Positions 24,597-39,300 of a stretch of 64,000 bases of DNA are shown here, in pieces (position 1 is the first letter of the stretch; every line of letters starts with the position of its first letter). The notes under the pieces are model-generated. The model was not told the origin of the DNA, did no database searches, and was given only the letters and a program-made list of their open reading frames with translations. This DNA comes from Rugalucina vietnamica (Eukaryota; Mollusca; Bivalvia; Lucinida; Lucinidae), in the NCBI GenBank assembly GCA_964017185.1, contig OZ024870.1, positions 23,955,621-24,019,620 on the forward strand. Direction: 5' to 3'. The translations under genes and the position numbers were made by a program.

Positions 24597-27207
24597 CTTT
24601 CGACAATTGTTAGTTCTGAACACAAATATAAGCGCATTTGACAACTGACTATTAGATATCCATTCGTGTTTGTATACTAAGCAACTCTGATGTTAGATAA
24701 TTAGACAAATTCCATCACCAAAACAAAAACTTAACATTAATTTCCTTGAAGAAAAAACGTGATTTGATGAATGGTTAAAATTGTGATGGCCAAGCATATG
24801 TATAACATACCGTACCTTTCATACATATTCACTAAAGCTTATTATATGGACGCACAATTAAGCTCTTCATATGTGGTCAACATGAAACTGCTCTTAAGAA
24901 TTTATCCTAAAGATAACTCATAATTGTGGGAAATAGCTATGGTTTCAGTCAATGCAAGGAAGGTTTCAGTCAATGCATTGTCAACCTCCAGAGGAAACCA
25001 ATAGAATTGCAATATTTTGTTTATGTAAGAACGTTAAAAATAGATGTCTAAAACTAGGAGCCACATTGTTTGCCCACCAATAATATATTCATGAATTCAA
25101 AGAAGTAAATGCAAGGAACTGTTTACTCTAATATCATAACAAGTAGCATGTTATTTAGGATAATGGCCTTTGTAAAGCGCTTGTCTGTATCTTCATCATA
25201 CACAGATACACAGACACACAATGAAAGGTTTTATAGCGTTATCATTATAAGTCAAGTTTATCATTATTATTTTTATCAGTTTATGTATATATGTGAATTA
25301 AATAAAGTTATCATGCAGTTATAAATAGCTAAGACTATGGCAGATATAATTTTAATTGCAATTGCTTTGGAAGGACAAAATGTTATATGAAAGAGGACTG
25401 GGGAGGGGGGTTACAGCTTGTCAGATTTGCCATTTTAGATTTTCGCCATAGACATGCATAAGTTTAGTTGCTTATTTCAAAATTATCGTCAGCGGTTAAC
25501 AAAGAAGCTTACAAAAGTAGTTTCTTTTCAAAGACTATTAGGGACTAAAATGACCTCTGGTTCTCTGATTTCCCCTCAGACTGCTGAAATTTCAGATGAC
25601 TGTGTGTCCAAGTTTGCATCTCTTATGAGAGCAAGGGACTAATTTCTCTCGGCCTGACGCGCCCTCTGGTGAAGTGTTGTCAGTTTGGCGTGTCACCAGT
25701 AAACCATTCAGATTCAGAATGTTACTAAACTCAATCATTCAAGATTCAAGAAATACTGATTGTCTTTCGAGGTGTGCTAAAGTATCCAAGCATGTCTAGA
25801 GCTTTTACAATTTTACTAGAGGACTAATAGGAAGCTTTTCGTGTGGCTGTCTATAGAAAACTTCACGAAATGAGTGAAAACAAAAGCACTATATCTTTTT
25901 AAAGAATTAGTCCAGCTGCATTGCTAAAAATGCATGCAAAATGTTCGTTCACTTAAAAGCAATAAGACAAAACAAGGTTGCATCTTTTCGTGCCATGGCT
26001 ATGGGAAATTTTACCTGTAGCTTAACTTATTTTGACTAGTTTACATTTACAAATGGCAGTTAAAAGTTAGTTGTTGTCTTCACTCTGACACAAAGGACTT
26101 CATTGCAAACCGGGGCTGATGACTTTAGAATTCAAACATTACCCTGTGAAAACTTAATGATTGCTAACATCATACGCATGCCAATATCAACAACCAGTGG
26201 TTCTGTTGATTCTATAGCATCTCCGTACTAGATTTTGTGGGGTTAAGGTGCGCGTTTGTGTGTGATGGAAGCACAAAATCGCTGCTTTGTGGTTCCTTTT
26301 ATTCGTACTTTTATGAGTGTATATACCTGATTTAGAAACACTGTATATTTTGTCATCAATGTCTTAAATGGATGTCGAAGCTTGGAAATAATATTTTCAT
26401 ATCAAAGATATACAAACTTCAACAGTTTTTTTCCTGCCAAGATCATTTCTGTTACGAGTACATCGGAAAAATTATAAAGTAGAGAAATAAAGATATAAAA
26501 TTGGCGTATGTAGGTTTCGAAACCGCAGACTTCGGCTTCTGCGCCTAGCTATACAGGGTCATCGCCTCTACCGACTGTGCTACTACGCTCCTTAAAGAGG
26601 AGTTATCATAGCTCAGCTTTAGAGGCGATTTTCCTGCATAAGCCGTCTGATATATGTTTCTATGTATATATGTTTTAAACTGTATTCATAGTGTCTCGTA
26701 AGCCAAATTTTCTCAGGGTATCAACGTTTAGTCTTTCATAATTATGTTGTATATTTGTGATGTTGATATGTGACACTTTAATAAACCATTACTTTTTAAA
26801 CAACTACCATTTCATTATATCCAGCAGTCGAACGAACGTATGGATTTGCTTTGGCGTTAGCGTTTACAGATCATCTGGCATGCAAATGGAAAGGAGAATA
26901 CACGTCTGGCTTAAGTTGACCAGGCGAAAATAAGTGTGCATACACGAGTACATCAATTCAAATGTCAAAAATAAGTTTGCATAATTCATAAAGATCAGTA
27001 ACAGATTTTGTCATCACCATAAGAAAACAGTCATCTCCTAATCAAATGCTATCCAAAATCAAAAAAGATATTGAGTACAGTAATGACTAATTAACTGGTT
27101 GTCGTGATAGTTAAGGTCATATTTGTTTATAAATTGCACAACGTCTCATGATGCCCCAACTAATATATTTTGGAATGCAAATACATGTTGGCCCAGTTTC
27201 ATATCTT
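24597..27207. other. Intergenic region, lectin to NRF-6-like gene
   Basis: The two genes are divergent, so this contains both promoters. A TATA-like ATATAA sits on the lectin side at about 24617-24623 (read TTATATTT on the minus strand). No ORF or RNA gene is supported except the tRNA-like stretch at 26515-26600. Confidence 0.6.
26515..26600 (-). mobile_element. tRNA-derived SINE head or tRNA pseudogene
   Basis: On the minus strand GTAGCACAGTCGGTAGAGGC closely matches a tRNA D-arm (box A) and GCGGTTTCGAAACC resembles a T-arm (box B) about 45 nt later. A clean cloverleaf cannot be drawn. Confidence 0.5.
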
Positions 27208-27217
27208 TATATATAAG
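27208..27217 (+). promoter_or_regulatory. Candidate TATA box of first NRF-6-like gene
   Basis: TATATATAAG lies about 113 bp upstream of the ATG at 27330. This would place the transcription start near 27240 and give a short 5' UTR. No transcript evidence. Confidence 0.45.
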
Positions 27218-27329
27218 CCCTTTGATTATGAGCTAAAAGGAGAAACGATTTTGCTTGCTTTAACGTTTTGAGTGGTTGGTTCTCTAACGCGTTTGAAAAT
27301 AAAACTCAAGTGGCTGTAAAGTTGCAAAT

Positions 27330-30300
27330 ATGTTTTGCCACAGGATCTGTGGTTTTCTTCTTCTCGTTTCTGCATGTGTAAATTCTCAGCAGAAATGGGG
27401 CGGTAGTATGGACAGATTTCAGATGCCAAGCCTAGACAATCCACTGATACAATCCTTACTACCAAGTGTAATGGGTGGCAAAGTTGACGTCAAGGACGTG
27501 GCAGACAAAGCTCTAAGGCAGGGACTGCAAGCCGCTGACTCCAGTTATGAAGTCGACAGTCATTGCTTGAACCACACCGAGATGTTTCTGGAATCTCTTA
27601 TATCAGGACAGAAATGGGCATTGAAGAGTAAGTATTGTAGGAGATGTTTTTTTTTATTATTATTATTATTTTACATAGAATTCAACATAAGAGCTGAATG
27701 TGAACACATGTTACGCATAATGTAAATACATGTCAGTTACACTTGTAAATGCATCTACAATCGATTTAAAATTATCCTGTATTCTTTGACACTCATACGT
27801 TGCTTTTATTATTTGAAAATGGCATAATCCAGCTCATTTCCGGCAAGTGGTAAGCCAGATCTGCATAACGAATCTGTCTTGAACTCAACGCCGGCATACT
27901 GCACAGGAAAGACTCCAGATCTTTTAAATGTGGTCAATTTCTATCAGAATGTTTCATATGACCTCTATTCATTCAGAGTCTGGTTCAAAGCTGTAGTCTT
28001 TTATACATATTAGACAGAATGAGTCTTTATCACATGAACGATACTGAATCTGTACACAATTTCATTGCCACAATAAAACAAAAATTGTTTGATTTTGTTT
28101 CATGATGAAGTGTTGGATGCAATGGGGAAGCCACCTAGTGGTTTACTCAATGGTGCTGTGAAATGGTTAGGTTCCTATGACGAATGTTTGGCAGTGGAGG
28201 CCACTGTTAATATATCAGGGGAGATTACTGTCCCATTCAAGGGCCAGTACTGTTCTGCGACTTTTACAGTAGGCAATGGGAAGCCGGTAAGCAAGAATAC
28301 GTTCATATGTTTATTCTATGCCTTAAACCATACTTTTGAGACGAAGAAGCTTACTCGAGTTTGTTCCAGCCAAGAAATAACCCAAGGCTTCTCAGATGAC
28401 AGTAGCGCATTAGATTTAATATGTCCTAATCAACCAGAGAAGTCTCGGATTGGAAAAGAACCTCACTGACTATCGAGGCTTCAATTTCTTTTAACTTAGT
28501 TTGAAAAACAAATCTTGCAGATCATGATAGGCTTTGATTAATTTTGGTTCGTTCTGTTATTAAGGTAATTACACACAGTTCTATTTTTATCAAGAGTCCA
28601 TGACATTGACTTGCTCTACTTGCAACCGACAGTTTATAGCTAGAATCAGCCTAGTCAGCCATCAAAGAACTCACCAACACACACGAACCTATTCAAGAAA
28701 TAATGATGGTCTTTCTCATTAGTGAGAGACTAACGACCATTTGTATTGATCAGTAATTTTGTTTGTTCCCACCTGTGTACTTAAGATGGGTTTTAGTTCT
28801 GATTGCACCAGTTCCTGACAATTCTATAACCTATATTATCAGTAGTTGTTCAAAATCAACTGAGCCGCGTCATGAGAAAACCGGTCTTCGTGGTGTCCGA
28901 CCAGATCTGACAAAACCGCCTTATACACCCACGGAAAAAAGCTAGAATCATGAAATTTTGGCTTTATGTAGAAGAGGAATTGTACTATCCGAGTAGCAAA
29001 AACAATTATTGCGCTGATCAGCTTCGCGATTACTGCGAAGCTGATCTGCGCCTTTGTTTTCGCATAGGCAAAATCCGGTTTTCTCATGACATGGCTCAAC
29101 TAAAAGGGTACATGTGATATACCTTCTTTCCAGACATTCGACAACCCAGCTGGTCTAAGCTTGATGATAGGATTTTGTCTACCAAATAGTTGCTCAGAGA
29201 AGGATGCCAAATCACTTATTCAAACATGTAAGTATAAACCCTTTTGTGACGAATGAATTTGCCCATAAAGATAATTTGGAAGACACCACTTACATTTAAG
29301 GGCACCAGTAGTGATGTTAAGCGTTTATTTCATTTTCCGGTGAAATTCCTTTACGTACAGATATAGAATTTTCCAAGATTGGATCCCATGATGGAAAGGC
29401 ACTACATCACAAAGTAAGAATGTAAAGGTATGTTCGGAACTGACCGAGTCTTTATGTGGATTTTAACAACACATGAATGATTAACAGATTCAGGCAGATG
29501 GTATTTAATCAGACATATTTATAATGTCTGGAAATAATATGCACTTGCAAGACCCATTGACAAAGTCAGATTATTTCATCGCTATTCTCTTTTTGTGAAA
29601 TATTTTTATGTATAATTCCAGTGATGAGTCTGTTGCCAGTAAACATAACAGGTCTCCCCGACCCTAAACTAACCTGTCAACCAGAGCAGTTGGAATATGA
29701 TACCCGAGCAATTGTTGCACTGTAAGTACAGTTTTATAGTTTATTGTATGCCGTAGATCTTGCTCAGAAATACTTGTAGTCTATATTTGAGAAACATTGT
29801 ACAGGGACGTTAATACAAGCTAGATATGAATTAGTTCAAGAATATAAATGTGTAAAACCTAATTCTGAGAACCATTTGTTGCTGGATTTTCTGTTTGACT
29901 GAAAAAAGTCTTGCTTCTAAAATCGATAGATCTAGTTGGAGGAACAATTTTATTTTCAAACGATTCTTTTAAAAGATATCAGCCAGCATATACATGTAGA
30001 ACAACGCACATTATTAAACACTTTTAAAAGCCTTTGTCGTTCGTAACTTTCAGAACAGTTTGCTCGTTCGTTGGTCTTCTGATGTTGTTAGCGACAGCCT
30101 ATGACGTCATCATTGTCCGCTGGATGAAACCATCATCGGATGTGTCGCCACAGGCTGAGGTATATAGCATTTTATTGTAAAAAGAACAATGTGCACGTCT
30201 GAGCAATAAGAGGATACACATTCTTTTCCGTGCATTCAGGTTTGCCAAGTCCAATGGCGAGTCTGTTGCAATCCGAAACGCGTAGCGACACTTCAACTGC

Positions 30301-33300
30301 AGAAAATGGTGTCCTTTACAACGCGACAAGTTTCTATAGGTATATAACAGTATACTTTAATTCTCGCTTATTCCAGCCTTTTTGTCTTGAGAGGTCGATA
30401 AGGCCCCACTTCTTTAATGACTATGTTTTGAATGCCGTTGCGAATAACTCAGTTATGCAACAAGATCGTCAGCTCTCCGAAACGAATTAGATAGCAGTCT
30501 GTTAACGAAAGTATGAATGTGAGTGAGTGATTTAAAAAAAGCATCTGACCTTGTTTGTGACATTCTAAATTAATCTACTGTTTTGGTTTGAAAACTTAAT
30601 AAACTATGAGTATGTCTAAGGTCGAATACAAGTTGCTCAGATACCATGTTGGACAAAATGTGTTATCTACTTTTAGGTGGGCAATGAGACATTCACAAAA
30701 CTAAGCAACAAAGCTAAAGATGAATGTATAGAAACAACCAACATACATACTACCTCTTATCAAAGCATTAGTGAGCTACAGAGTAATGGTACAGCCGTGG
30801 TTAATGAAAAGGTCGGACTATCGTCTAATGGCACAGTTGTTGTTCAGGCTGACGCCAAACATAAACAGAAAGAAACAGTATATCGACCAGGTATGGTTTT
30901 AGATTTCTGATAGGGCTTATGACATGTCTAAAGTTGTAGAGTGGTATCCATCTACCCTAACACTTTTAAAAATTGAAACATATTGAAAGTGCACACGCAA
31001 TTCTTTATGCTTTTCAAAATAGTCGCAAAAACAAGCTAATGATAAAACAAATGTAAAAGAATATATCGCATTTTCATCTTACGAACCTTTGAAACAGTTC
31101 TGTATAAATACAACACTACGATTGCTGGCTCCGAATTTCAGTTTCAATATCACAGGAACCTTTTACGTAATATCTCACGGTCAATATACACAAGATTTGA
31201 TGAAATTTTAATGTACATCTAGTTATTGTTATGCATGTAAAACGGTTATGTCCGCATAGTTTGTGAAGACACTCTCTGTATGACCTTTAATTTACAGGAA
31301 AACTTGGACAGATTTTATTATCATTTTCCATCTATACAAACGGCCTAAAGATACTGAATACAGAACAATCGGCGGGAGTGTTAACGTCTGTCAATGGGAT
31401 AAGATTTGTCAGCATGACATGGGTTATTTTCTGCCATAGTATTGCTGGTACACTTGGCATGGCGGGTATGATAATTAAATATATTGTACAAGACATTGTT
31501 TGTGTCTTTTAAAAGGGAAATTATATTGGGAGTGTAAAAAATATACATTCTTTGCATAAAACTAAATTGACAATCAGGTACTTCTACTAAGAAAACATAA
31601 GCATAAGCCGAATGAGCAGCTATTTCCCAATAGGCGACCACTCAGTTACCGGAACTTTAGTAAAAATATGAAAACATATAGTACATTAGGTGCAAACAGC
31701 ACAAAAGCACCAAAACATGAAACAATTAGAACCACAACAGACGTATCGTCTTGGAACAATCATATAGCAAGATTGTTTTTCCCGATGATTGAAATTAGGA
31801 AATGTCCTTTACAAGTATACCATATCGTAATGGCTGAAGCAATGATGAGAGATAGTAAACCCCAACTCAAACCAAGATACTATTTACTGCATATAAACTT
31901 AAAGATTATGTCACTTTTATAAAAGAAGATCCTTACAAGGAACATCTAAAATAAGCCTCCTAAGGAGTAAATAAAAAGAGAGACTGAATTCTTATAAGCC
32001 TGCGTTTGAGATACTTTTATTATTTATACAGACAATGCCGGCGCCTTTGTGATAGACCGCATGAAACGTTTCACTTTCCTAGCTATAGCCAACGCTTATG
32101 TGTCGGTGGATACATTTTTCACTCTCAGGTAATAATAGCCTTTTCATGATACTAGTATGGGTTTGACAATAACTGTCCCAAATGGAATCTTGAAAATAAA
32201 TATGTGAAAGGAATGATTCGGTGATCAAACACAGATACACAAACAGAGCCAAATCAGAAATGGTAACGTCACATTAATATGCGTCCCATGGACGGTTAAG
32301 TCGGAATTAAAGATTGCTTTATAGAGTCGGGTTATGTGATTCGCGTACCCAAATGAACGTTTTTTGAAATCGAAATGAACTAAATGTGGATATCTAATTG
32401 GATATGGTGTCTCAGATTTGGTATCGATCATATATACTACTAAACGTTTGATAGGGATCACTCCCATTTAAATCACATACAGGAATATTTTGAAAGCCCA
32501 TACCTATCCAACTAGTGATCAGAAGTTTGAATTTAGTTTTCACCAAACAACTTAAGATTGAATGGTAATCATCTTTAGTCAAAAAGTTTTTTTCTCGGTT
32601 TTTGGGTAAAAAACGCATTTTTGACAAAAATCACAAATTTTGAGAATTTTCAAAAATCTCTATTTCATCACTTGGATATCAACCTTTACACGCAAAGAAA
32701 CTTTTTCGTGATAAAATCTTTCTTTCAACAAGTGTAATAGAAAATGTGTGGGTACTAGGCCCAATCACTTGGTTTTGTGTTACGACAAATTTATTTTAGG
32801 GGTGCATGTATTCAGACCCATGTGTTGAAAAAAAAATGAAGAAAGAGAATTTAATCAAACTTTCAACTTTCTTGTGAAAATATATATATTGGTTTTAAGC
32901 ACCCTGGCATAATAATGAAAAAGTGATCCTTAGCAAACTTTAAGTAGTATATACAAAGTTAAGGTTGTCAAATCATCTATTTCATTTAACCAATGAATTG
33001 GTTTCCTTTTCCAGTGGTTTACTTGTGTCTTATTTGTGTCTGAAAGAAATGAACAAACTGGGCGGTGCAAAGAAATTTAAATGGGGAATGTTCTACTTTC
33101 ACAGATTTTGGAGGTAAATATTAAAAAATGACGACAATCAACAAACAAAGCTAAATTAATTCAGATTGTCTAATATGAACGAAACAAACCTCTATGATAA
33201 ATGTATGTACCTGTCGCTTACACATTACGAAAACTTGCCCATGCAATAAACAGAGCTGATTTTTAGCTTAAAAAATGAAAATTTTCAGCAGAAAAATGTT

Positions 33301-36300
33301 GAAATTTATCTTATTTTTGCTCAAAACATAGATTGTGGGTACACGTTAGAACCGCCTCGCATACCCCAGTTTTGCTATATAAAAGTGGGGTTCAAGGGGG
33401 GTACACATTACACGGACATGTTTTCCTGATGACAACAAAAGACCATTTACAAGTTTTAAAGTGACTCGGAGATGAAACGATTCCGATCTTACTAAGGGTC
33501 AGTATAGTGAAAATGCTTTGACTGTGCTGGCAGACCTCACGTGACAAAGTTTTGTTAAAACTAGAAAATGGGCACCTATTTTACTGCAAATTTTTTCAAT
33601 GTCATGTGAAGCACGTGGCATGATTGAAAACATTGTTGAAAACATACTTATATAGCAGTATGATCAATATATGCTTATCTAAGTCAGAGGTCAACGAGCG
33701 CGGTCAAAGCATTTGCACTATACATGTAAGCATACATGTATTTCAAACTCTTATATGCAGTGAATTTCATTCACAGCGCATTCAAAACAACACCGAGACA
33801 AATGCTTAAATTTCACGAAACAATTTGCAGGCTTACACCTCCGTATATGCTCTGGTTGATGTTTTATCTCTGTTTATCCCGATACTTTTCGAATGGCCCT
33901 ACATGGCGAAAAACTGGTCTTGAGAAGGACTTTTGTGAAGACACCTGGTGGACAAATCTACTGTATGTTAACAACCTTGTGCGATCTGATCATCAGGTAT
34001 GACATATAAGTACGATATGTGGAATTATACAATTTGTAGAATCGTTTCTAGTTTGGAGGGCATTTTGGTTTCAGTTTCGGTTTAGGGGACATAACTCATT
34101 CCTTCCCTTTTACCAGCGAAGCGGACTATGACACCATTCACGTTTTTTTCCATAGTTCCGAGACACCTTTGTTTTCCTCTGAATACATTTGAAGCTAGAG
34201 GAAAATGTCCACTGGAAACCTTATGGGTTGTCTTAAACTACCAAAGGAGTAATGGAAAACAATCTGATTAAGACAAATGTTTAGCAACTGATAAAGATGC
34301 GGATATAACTATCGTGTTTTAAATGAATAACTGTATATTCGAATCATTACCGAATCCGATATTCGATTCACCACCGTGCAATACAGGTTCCTTATTGAGT
34401 ATCTACCGAGTACTCCTTTTCAGTCCATTGACATTTGCTTTATCAATTATTTAAACAATATTATATCATTATGAAAATGTTTGGTATTTCAGTGCATGGG
34501 TTGGTCTTGGTACCTTGCAAATGACATGCAGTTCTTCGTCGTGAGTCCCTTAATGCTGATACCGCTGTATTAGTAGGTGTCTCCTTCCGGTTTTCTCGAT
34601 TTGATCTAATAAAATAAATTCTTTTCTTTTTGTAATAAATAAAATTAAATAAATTGGGTTGACTGATTCCACATACGGTACGTACAGTAAGTCATGATTA
34701 TGAATGGTAACCATGATATACATTAAACATGAATATTGTTTAAAATATTTATCAAGAGTGGTCGTGTTGGAATATGAGCCCCGGCCCATTGGGCTTCTGA
34801 TAAATGGATGGGCTGCTCGTTCCTACAGGCAAAGCTCATTACCTACAGACATATGATCCGATAACATAGAAGCATTTTTGTGTCATTTTTGGTTTACTCT
34901 GGTGGTTATATGTTAAAGCACCTTCTGTTTGCCATGATATCTTGAAGTTGTGTAGAAGTCGCGTAAAACGGAAGCAACGTGCCAACATGACTATAGCTGT
35001 TAACTGGGCGTAAAGCATCATTAAAATAGCAGATGATAATGCAAACGTATACCTGTTCAGTTTGCTAAGAATCCTTTTCGCTTTATTTTGACAGTTCTCC
35101 GGTGTTCGGTTTGTTGTCTTGCGCTGCGTTTCTGTTGATAAATTTCGTCTCGGTTGGTGTGCTGACTACTAGAAGTCAACTGAATGCAGAACTGGTTGTA
35201 GCACAGTAAGTGAACATGTACATGTACCTAATCGAAGTCAATGTCTTTAAAGACCTAAACTATACATTAGAAAATGCAGAACCACTGTTGGATGATTGCT
35301 CACCGTGTTGGTACGATATGATCCAGAAATCATAAATCTGTTTAATGATGGGATAGGATGAAATAAAGAGTACACTAAAAGGGTTTGTACGACATTAGCA
35401 AGTTATTTAGTTTGGTAAATCTGGTTACATGAGAAGAATTATTACATTCCCAAAATCTGCATTCAGAGTCATTGTCAGTCCAGCAGAGTGGCGTGCCCCG
35501 TCCCTAAAACAGAACACAATGAGAATGGTCTTGCTTCTGAAATGTTTTATACGTTTTACCTATGTTTTATTTTAAATAAGACACACAGAAGACAAAGAGG
35601 AAATCTAGATGTAGTCTATGCGTTGAATTTGTGTATGTGCCCTTACGCATACAAATTGATCTTCTTCAAATGATGTCGTTTCTTATTTGCGATATTTTAT
35701 TATCATTTAGAGGTATGGGTCAAGTTGAGGCAAGTCGGGAAATATACATTAAGCCATGGTGTAGGATAGGACCTTATGTTGTTGGGTTTCTTGCTGGGTA
35801 TATACTGTACAGGACAAAATGTAAAATACGCATACCAAAGGTACAGCTATATTTTGTATTTGCTGCCTACAGCTATAGATTAGTAACGAGTGACGTCAGA
35901 GAGAGTAGTACTGTAATGATTTCACGTAATTGACCTTTCTAACGGAGTTGGATTTGGAGTTGGAATTGGACTTGGATTTGGACTTCGTAATATATGCGAG
36001 GGTTGTTTCAAAACAACCAGGGTAAATAAGCATAAAAGCAAAACTACACACAGGTTGTTGTATTATAATAAAACACCGTGGACGATAACACTCAGCCAAA
36101 AAGTGATAGTCATGTTATTAATTGGACTTGTTTACGGCATTGTACTAGACATGCGCATATTTTGACAACTCGAGAAAGCAAGCGTCTCAAAAGACGCCAC
36201 TTTAAGCTCACTGCAGAGTATGTCTTCAACTTTTCAATAGCATGCTCTACTCAAATAACACTATTTATCAGTCTATTAAGATTGCGACATTTTCGTCGTT

Positions 36301-39300
36301 CTAACGCGTCTTGCCGTCTTGCTATTTGTTGGTTGGTTGATTGGGGCTTAACGTCCCACCAACAGCTAAGGTCATATGGAGACGGGACCTCGGTTTATAG
36401 TCCCATCCGACGGACTAGAGAATAAGATATAAAGGTTTGATCCTTTGAAAGCACTAAAAACATTCAAAGAGAGAAAATATGGACTATATTGCGCAATTTC
36501 ACATAATGACCCCTCATCGATAGCCCTTTTTAAACCGACAACGAGGGCCAGACTATTGTACTGCAATTTCAAAAATTTACACAAGAAGTCTAAATCAAAG
36601 ACACATTCCTAAACGGGGTCAAATAATTTAAAAATTGCTTAGAAGTATGTTTCTAAACGTGAGTGTTTTGAACACTCTGAATGCCTTTATTGATCTCAAA
36701 GGACCTAAATAAAAATAAAGTCTGCACTATGGGTGATGTACGGGGTGACTTTTTTCGTCTGCCACACAGCACAAAACCAAATGCAGTAATAGCAAATAAA
36801 ATATAAAGGTTTGATCCTTTGCAAGCAATAAAAAACATTCAAAGGGAGGTAGTATGGACTATATTGTGCAATTTCGAGTAATGAACCCTCATCAGTAGCC
36901 CTTTTTAAACCGGCAACGAGGGCCAGACTATTGTACTGCAATAGCCCGGGATCGAACCTTCGACCCCTGGTTTACAAGGCGAGTGACATAACCACAGAGA
37001 CTTTGCTATTCGTGTATGTAGTCATGAGCGAGTATATGTTGGGGTATATCTTGTACGCAAGCAGAATGCACTGGGCTGGAAACAGAAGTTGATCTCATCA
37101 GGTTGAATCCAGAGCAGAGGATATAAAATAGATGTTGGCATCCATGTCTGCTACGATTTGAGTATGAGTGACATGGTAATTTCTATACCCAGAGTAAAAG
37201 AGCTGTTGGGGATTCAACATAAGTTACATAACTATAACATTACTGGTGAAACACATGAGAGCTTAATGTGTTTGCTCGTGGAATTAGCTTGAGACCAGGA
37301 ACCGCTTTAAACTTTCTCACTTAAATAGAGGGTTTCTATTTATGACAAGGGCGAGATGCTACCCAACATTCGCTGCTCTAGCCACCATGTTCGATATAAG
37401 CACGGCCATAGTCCAATTTGAAATTCGTAAAATGATAGACATATTCTACCAGAAAATGGAACACTATTTGATATGGCCAACCGAAGATGAGTGGCTATTA
37501 AAACGCGGTGATTAGGAGGTGGGGGTGGTCTATACCCTGCGGTGGTCGCCGCTGACGGTACTTCACACCAGATTTTCAAGCCGATGACGGATCCCCAACA
37601 GCTCTTTTACTCTGGGTAGATGAAGTACCACGCAATTCATGTGAATACTCAAATAGTAGAAGACACGGATTGCAACATCTGTTTTATATCCTCTGGATTT
37701 GCAGGCCATCTAAACGATGCCCAACAATTCAACCTAATGACACAATGCGGAAAGGCGTAGATCAAAGTTCGTCTATAGACCAGTGCATTCAGCTTGCAGA
37801 CAAGATATACCTCAACAGATAACTGCTCATGACTCCATACATGGCTCAACAAAGACATGTTAGAACAGCGAAAATGTTGCAAACTTAATATACTGATAGA
37901 TTGTGCTAGAGTTTGCGAGGAGCAGTTGAGTACAACGCCGTAAACAAGTCCAAGAAATAACATGACTTTCACTGTTTCCCTGAATGTTATCGTTAACGTT
38001 GTTTTATTAAAATACATCACTCATGCGCGGATCCAGAAAATTTTCTCAGGGGGGCACCAAAATCCCAGATGGGGTCTGACGGAAAATTTCAACATGGCAA
38101 AAACTAATAATCTGGCAATTCCAGGGGGGTCCGGACCCCCTGCCCCTGGATCCGCCCAAGTCACTATGTGTGCAGTTTTGCTTTTGTGCTTATTTACCTT
38201 GGTTGTTTTGAAACAACCCTGGCATATATTTCTAATTCCAAGTCCAATTCCAATTCCAACTCCAAATCCAACTCCGTTAGAAAGGTCAATTACCAAACAA
38301 AATATTTAAGAATTTAGAAAGCCATGTCGATGTTGGCATAATAACAGATTTGGTTGTGTTTTGTACAGAAACCATAGCCTTACTAAGGGTTTCACATTAA
38401 GCAAAGCCGAAATTTTCAATCTGCTGTACAATTTCCATTCCAGATGATAAATTTGATTGGCTGGCCAATTTCAGATAATAAATTTGATTGGTTATTTAAT
38501 TTCAGATACTTAATTTCATTGGTTGGGCAATAGCAATAGGTGTAGGGTTTGCAATAGTGTATGGTGTTTATGACAAAAGTGGCATACCGAAGTTTGATTA
38601 CCACGTGTCCGCTCTGTACCATGCCACTCACAGGTCAGCGTGGGGAGCCGCCGTGTGTTGGGTTATTATAGCATGTGCCACTGGGCATGGAGGTATTTGT
38701 TATGTTTTATCCAACAGAATTTGTAAAAGGATTTATTTTAAATTCATCTGGTGATTAACAAATTATTTGGGGGCTGGTTTAGACTATGTGAAAGAATTTG
38801 CCACTGATATTAGAAAGCTGCATATTTGACGAGAACATTCATTTACGATGCTGACTCTACTAAAATTGCCTTGCCATATGTTCAAATAGTTATAAAATAT
38901 AACTTTATCCAAAGACGTTTCCAGTCCATGCAGAAAGTTGATATTCATACAACTTATTTTTGTGTAAGATAATACATGTTATACTAATTCTTTGAATAGA
39001 CACAAATTTGAATAGACACAAACTTAGGTACCATGCTAACAATGCAAAACATGCAAAATATGTTAACGAAACTCACAAAGTTGCCACATAAAAAAAATTA
39101 TGATGCTAAGTTATCATGTCATGTTATAAATATTTAGGTTGGATCAACACATTGCTATCCTGGAAGCCTATAGTTCCTCTTTCCCGACTCACATACTGTG
39201 CCTATCTCGTCCACCCTGTAGTTCATTTTGTCTACTTCGGGAGCAAAAGGGCTCTGATGGACCTTACTGACATTGAAGAGGTAGGATAATTTTCTAGATT

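Larger units (their letters stand above)
35925..38300. mobile_element. Long foldback element in acyltransferase intron 13
   Basis: The left arm (about 35925-36310) starts in TTGGATTTGGAGTTGGAATT-type sequence and runs through GGTTGTTTCAAAACAACC and TAGTCATGTTATTAATTGGA. Its inverted counterpart is at about 37865-38300 (AACAACCCTGGCATATATTT, GAAATAACATGACTTTCACT). The arms are imperfect. The interior holds repeat fragments listed separately and no transposase. Confidence 0.7.

Noticed and set aside
30240-30339. Extra cassette exon between exons 5 and 6 of NRF-6-like copy 1 (good CAG acceptor and GTATAT donor, Ser/Thr-rich frame)
   Set aside because: Its 100-nt length breaks the phase 0 to phase 0 junction and produces a stop soon into exon 6; copy 2 has no counterpart.
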